Assembly: GCA_903850275.1 (NCBI GenBank)
Contig: CAINLH010000080.1
Coordinates: forward strand, 1-14,203
DNA length: 14,203 nt
Reading direction: 5' to 3'
DNA from: an uncultured Acidimicrobium sp.
Lineage (GTDB): Bacteria; Actinomycetota; Acidimicrobiia; Acidimicrobiales; Ilumatobacteraceae
A model generated the notes under the pieces. That model worked only from the letters and a program-made list of their open reading frames with translations, had not been told where the DNA came from and searched no databases. This document shows, piece after piece, positions 12,544 through 14,203 of the stretch (within the stretch, counting starts at the first letter, position 1; each line of letters starts with the position of its first letter). The position numbers and the translations under genes are program-made.

Positions 12544-13368
12544 TCAGAGTGATGTGGTGGTGAGGTCGTCGCCGAGAATGATCTCGCCAGAGAAATGCGC
12601 AGCGGCTAACGCACGCCATTCTTCTTCTTGGCCTGGCTGAATACTTGGAACATAGTGAGTGAGAATGAGTTTCTTGACCCCTGCACGTTGGGCGGTTTGT
12701 GCTGCTTGTTCAACGGTGGAGTGGTAGTCGAGAATGTCGAGGAATCGTTTGTTCTTAACAAGGCTTACCAAGTCGGCGCGAAGCACGGTCTGAACGTAGC
12801 CATCGGCACCCTTACAAATTTCGTCGAGTGCTTCACAGGGAATGCCGTCGCCGCCGAGAACAACAGACGTTCCCTCATGTTCGATGCGGAAAGAAACAGT
12901 TGGCTCGACAGGTGCGTGATTTGTTTTACCCACCAAGATTTTTGTTTCGCCCACACTGAACGACATGCCCGGCTGTACTTCGGTGACAACGACGTTCGGC
13001 TGCCATGTGAGTGTGTCGGGATGATGCGCAAGGCGGTAGCTGATGTCTGGCGCAAGAGCAGCGAGTGTTGCATCAACAACTTCTTGTGTGCGCGGCGGGC
13101 CGTAAATGTGCAGTGGCGTTTCGGACTGGCTCATGATGTAGTGCGTAGTGATGACGTCGTTGAGGTCGGTGAGGTGGTCGCTGTGTAGGTGAGTGATCAA
13201 AACAGCATTCAAGAAGATGGGCAGTGTTCCCGCAGCGGTGAGACGCATCACTACCGCGCGGCCTGCGTCAACCAAGATGGTGCTGTTGCCGGCCTTTACC
13301 AAGGTGGCTGGGCCGCCGCGCTTTGGGTCTGGCATTGGGCTACCTGTACCGAGCAGAGTGATGTCCAT
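12544..13368 (-). CDS. Metallo-beta-lactamase-fold hydrolase, RNase Z-like
   Basis: A 274-residue cytoplasmic protein of the MBL superfamily, closest by eye to the RNase Z/AtsA-like branch. Motifs: MDITLLGTGSPMPDPKRGGP at the N terminus (typical GTGSP), the zinc motif THLHSDH (His60, His62, Asp64, His65), NHAPVEPT (His151), GGDGIPCEAL (Asp174), YHSTVEQAAQTAQRAGV (His216) and LTHYVP (His238). The D-G-I-P-C segment has Gly where RNase Z-like proteins usually have Thr. The VHEA stretch of RNase Z reads VQTVLRA, and no RNase Z exosite arm is visible, so a non-tRNA substrate is likely (phosphodiester, sulfate ester or lactone). The frame extends to a TTG at 13401, but AAAGGGG five bases before ATG 13368 makes that the better start. 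First gene of the MBL-dehalogenase-CapA unit; divergent from the sulfatase. Confidence 0.9.
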   Translation of the reverse strand: MDITLLGTGSPMPDPKRGGPATLVKAGNSTILVDAGRAVVMRLTAAGTLPIFLNAVLITHLHSDHLTDLNDVITTHYIMSQSETPLHIYGPPRTQEVVDATLAALAPDISYRLAHHPDTLTWQPNVVVTEVQPGMSFSVGETKILVGKTNHAPVEPTVSFRIEHEGTSVVLGGDGIPCEALDEICKGADGYVQTVLRADLVSLVKNKRFLDILDYHSTVEQAAQTAQRAGVKKLILTHYVPSIQPGQEEEWRALAAAHFSGEIILGDDLTTTSL

Positions 13369-13373
13369 GTTTT

Positions 13374-13380
13374 CCCCTTT
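13374..13380 (-). promoter_or_regulatory. Shine-Dalgarno AAAGGGG that sets the MBL start
   Basis: On the minus strand AAAGGGG is 5 bases before ATG 13368. It lies within the codons of the longer TTG-started frame, so it argues for the shorter protein, which also begins at the family-typical MDITLLGTG. Confidence 0.75.
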
Positions 13381-13394
13381 TGGTGCTGGATCAA

Positions 13395-13425
13395 TTGACA
13401 ACCTAGCAAACTATTTGCATACACT
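13395..13425 (+). promoter_or_regulatory. Candidate promoter for the sulfatase
   Basis: A perfect -35 TTGACA (13395-13400) is followed by TACACT (13420-13425, TANNNT) after 19 bases, or CATACA (13418-13423) after 17. The predicted mRNA would have a leader of about 35-40 bases containing the GGAG Shine-Dalgarno. TACACT is also one arm of an inverted repeat (see the separate entry). Confidence 0.5.
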
Positions 13426-13448
13426 ATGAGAAAACTTATCCCAGTGTA
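13420..13448. repeat. Inverted repeat TACACT-N17-AGTGTA in the MBL/sulfatase gap
   Basis: TACACT (13420-13425) and AGTGTA (13443-13448) are exact reverse complements 17 bases apart. They cover the predicted -10 and transcription start of the sulfatase. The arms are six bases, so chance is possible; a repressor operator is the functional alternative. Confidence 0.3.
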
Positions 13449-13461
13449 AGTATGGGCTGAT

Positions 13462-13465
13462 GGAG
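13462..13465 (+). promoter_or_regulatory. Shine-Dalgarno GGAG of the sulfatase
   Basis: GGAG lies 4 bases before ATG 13470. That is slightly close, but it is the only site in the leader and it supports this start. Confidence 0.6.
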
Positions 13466-13469
13466 AATC

Positions 13470-14203
13470 ATGAACGCTAAGAAACACCCTGGCGAACCCA
13501 ACTTCGCAGGCACCATTTCCGACACGTATCAAACATCTACTCCCGCATGGCCCGATTTGCCGCAAGGCCTTGGCGGGGCCAATGTGATCACCATTGTTTT
13601 TGATGACATGGGTTTTTCTCACCCAAGTTGTTTTGGCAGTTCAATTCCAACGCCCAACATCGATCGGCTCGCACAAAACGGTTTGCGTTACACGGGCTTT
13701 CACACCACTGCGCTGTGCTCACCATCTCGCGCAAGTTTGTTGACAGGGCGCAATCATCACTCGGTAGGAATGCGCGGGGTCTCCAACTGGAACACGGGTT
13801 TTCCAAACATGCGCGGAGGCATTACTCCTCGTGCCGCAACGATGGCAGAAGTGTTGCGACAGCAGGGTTATGCAACGCTTGCGGCCGGAAAATGGCACTT
13901 GGCGCCGATGGAGGAGTGCACGGCTGCGGGGCCGCACACCAATTGGCCTCTGCAAAAAGGTTTCGATCGTTTCTACGGTTTCCTCAATGGCGAGACCGAT
14001 CAGTTTTACCCCGAACTAACGCAAGACAATCAACATATTCTCCCGCCGCGCACGCCGGAAGAGGGCTATCACCTCACGGAAGACCTCATTGATCAATCGA
14101 CAACATGGATTCGCGATTTGGTTTCGGTTCGTCCCGACAGACCATTCTTTTTGTATCTCGCTTTTGGTGCTCAACACGCCCCACATCATGCGCCCGACAG
14201 TTA
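13470..14203 (+). CDS. Formylglycine-dependent sulfatase (arylsulfatase family), 3' end missing
   Basis: Hydrolyses sulfate esters. The frame runs open from ATG 13470 to the window end, giving 244 residues of a protein usually more than twice that length. Seen: NVITIVFDDMGFSHPSCFG with the metal ligands Asp45 and Asp46, IPTPNIDRLAQNGLRYTGF, the sulfatase signature ALCSPSRASLLTGR with Cys83 and Arg87 (C-x-P-x-R, Cys being converted to formylglycine), and AAGKWHL with Lys141 and His143. The motif needs the formylglycine-generating enzyme, which is not in this window. There is no signal peptide, so the enzyme appears cytoplasmic, as in many actinobacterial sulfatases that start PNFxGxI. It is divergent from the MBL hydrolase across a 101-base gap with a plausible promoter. 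Substrate unknown. Confidence 0.94.
   Translation, partial: MNAKKHPGEPNFAGTISDTYQTSTPAWPDLPQGLGGANVITIVFDDMGFSHPSCFGSSIPTPNIDRLAQNGLRYTGFHTTALCSPSRASLLTGRNHHSVGMRGVSNWNTGFPNMRGGITPRAATMAEVLRQQGYATLAAGKWHLAPMEECTAAGPHTNWPLQKGFDRFYGFLNGETDQFYPELTQDNQHILPPRTPEEGYHLTEDLIDQSTTWIRDLVSVRPDRPFFLYLAFGAQHAPHHAPDS

Noticed and set aside
12628..13188. 186-codon plus-strand frame opposite the MBL gene
   Set aside because: Cys/Asn/Val-rich translation with no motif; the MBL zinc motifs are on the other strand.
13369..13401. TTG-initiated extension of the MBL gene
   Set aside because: It would place the AAAGGGG Shine-Dalgarno inside the gene; the family starts at MDITLLGTG and TTG is a rare start.
13369..14203. 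MBL hydrolase and sulfatase as two sulfatases working together
   Set aside because: Some AtsA-type MBL proteins are arylsulfatases, but nothing in the sequence shows that activity here; divergent placement alone is weak.
1..14203. CRISPR array, tRNA, rRNA, IS element, integron or prophage
   Set aside because: No spaced direct repeats, transposase or integrase motifs, terminal inverted repeats or recognisable tRNA folds were seen in the short gaps on either strand.

Overview
The window is a gene-dense stretch of bacterial chromosome of moderate GC (low-to-mid 50s % by eye). It holds 14 protein genes, two of them cut by the window edges, and no gap between genes longer than about 100 bases. 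There is no RNA gene, IS element, phage gene or CRISPR array. The protein families (actinobacterial-type malate dehydrogenase, an M23 peptidase with an HxDYPAxD motif, a CxCG-H Nudix protein, a zinc-HNH protein, subfamily-I haloalkane dehalogenase, carotenoid oxygenase) and the apparent leaderless starts suggest an actinobacterium. An aquatic Acidimicrobiia-like lineage is my best guess, inferred from gene content only.

Layout. 1-2563 (+): the 3' part of a membrane acyltransferase-3/SGNH protein, then mdh. 2560-3192 (-): a secreted M23 peptidase-like protein, convergent with mdh. 3229-5129 (+): a nucleoside hydrolase and a type-II-like asparaginase, overlapping by ATGA. 5134-6483 (-): a class III aminotransferase. 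6508-7986 (+): a carotenoid cleavage oxygenase. 7983-8948 (-): an HNH protein followed by a Nudix hydrolase. 9049-10425 (+): the ammonium transporter amt. 10457-13368 (-): a likely operon read as metallo-beta-lactamase/RNase Z-like hydrolase, haloalkane dehalogenase, CapA-like lipoprotein. 13470-end (+): a formylglycine sulfatase, cut by the window edge.

Functional theme. Several neighbours release or import nitrogen: nucleoside hydrolase, asparaginase, aminotransferase and ammonium transporter. The right-hand part is hydrolytic or degradative: dehalogenase, MBL hydrolase and sulfatase. This fits a heterotroph scavenging dissolved organic matter, but joint function beyond the tight operons is inference.

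Regulatory architecture is the most unusual aspect. Seven of 13 complete genes have a TANNNT hexamer exactly 6-8 nt before the start codon and no usable Shine-Dalgarno, suggesting leaderless mRNAs, while amt, the dehalogenase, the MBL gene and the sulfatase have Shine-Dalgarno sites. Two convergent gene pairs share the same TTAA as both stop codons. The amt/CapA junction carries two stem-loops, one a perfect 16-bp inverted repeat inside coding sequence. I found no clearly new multi-gene system.
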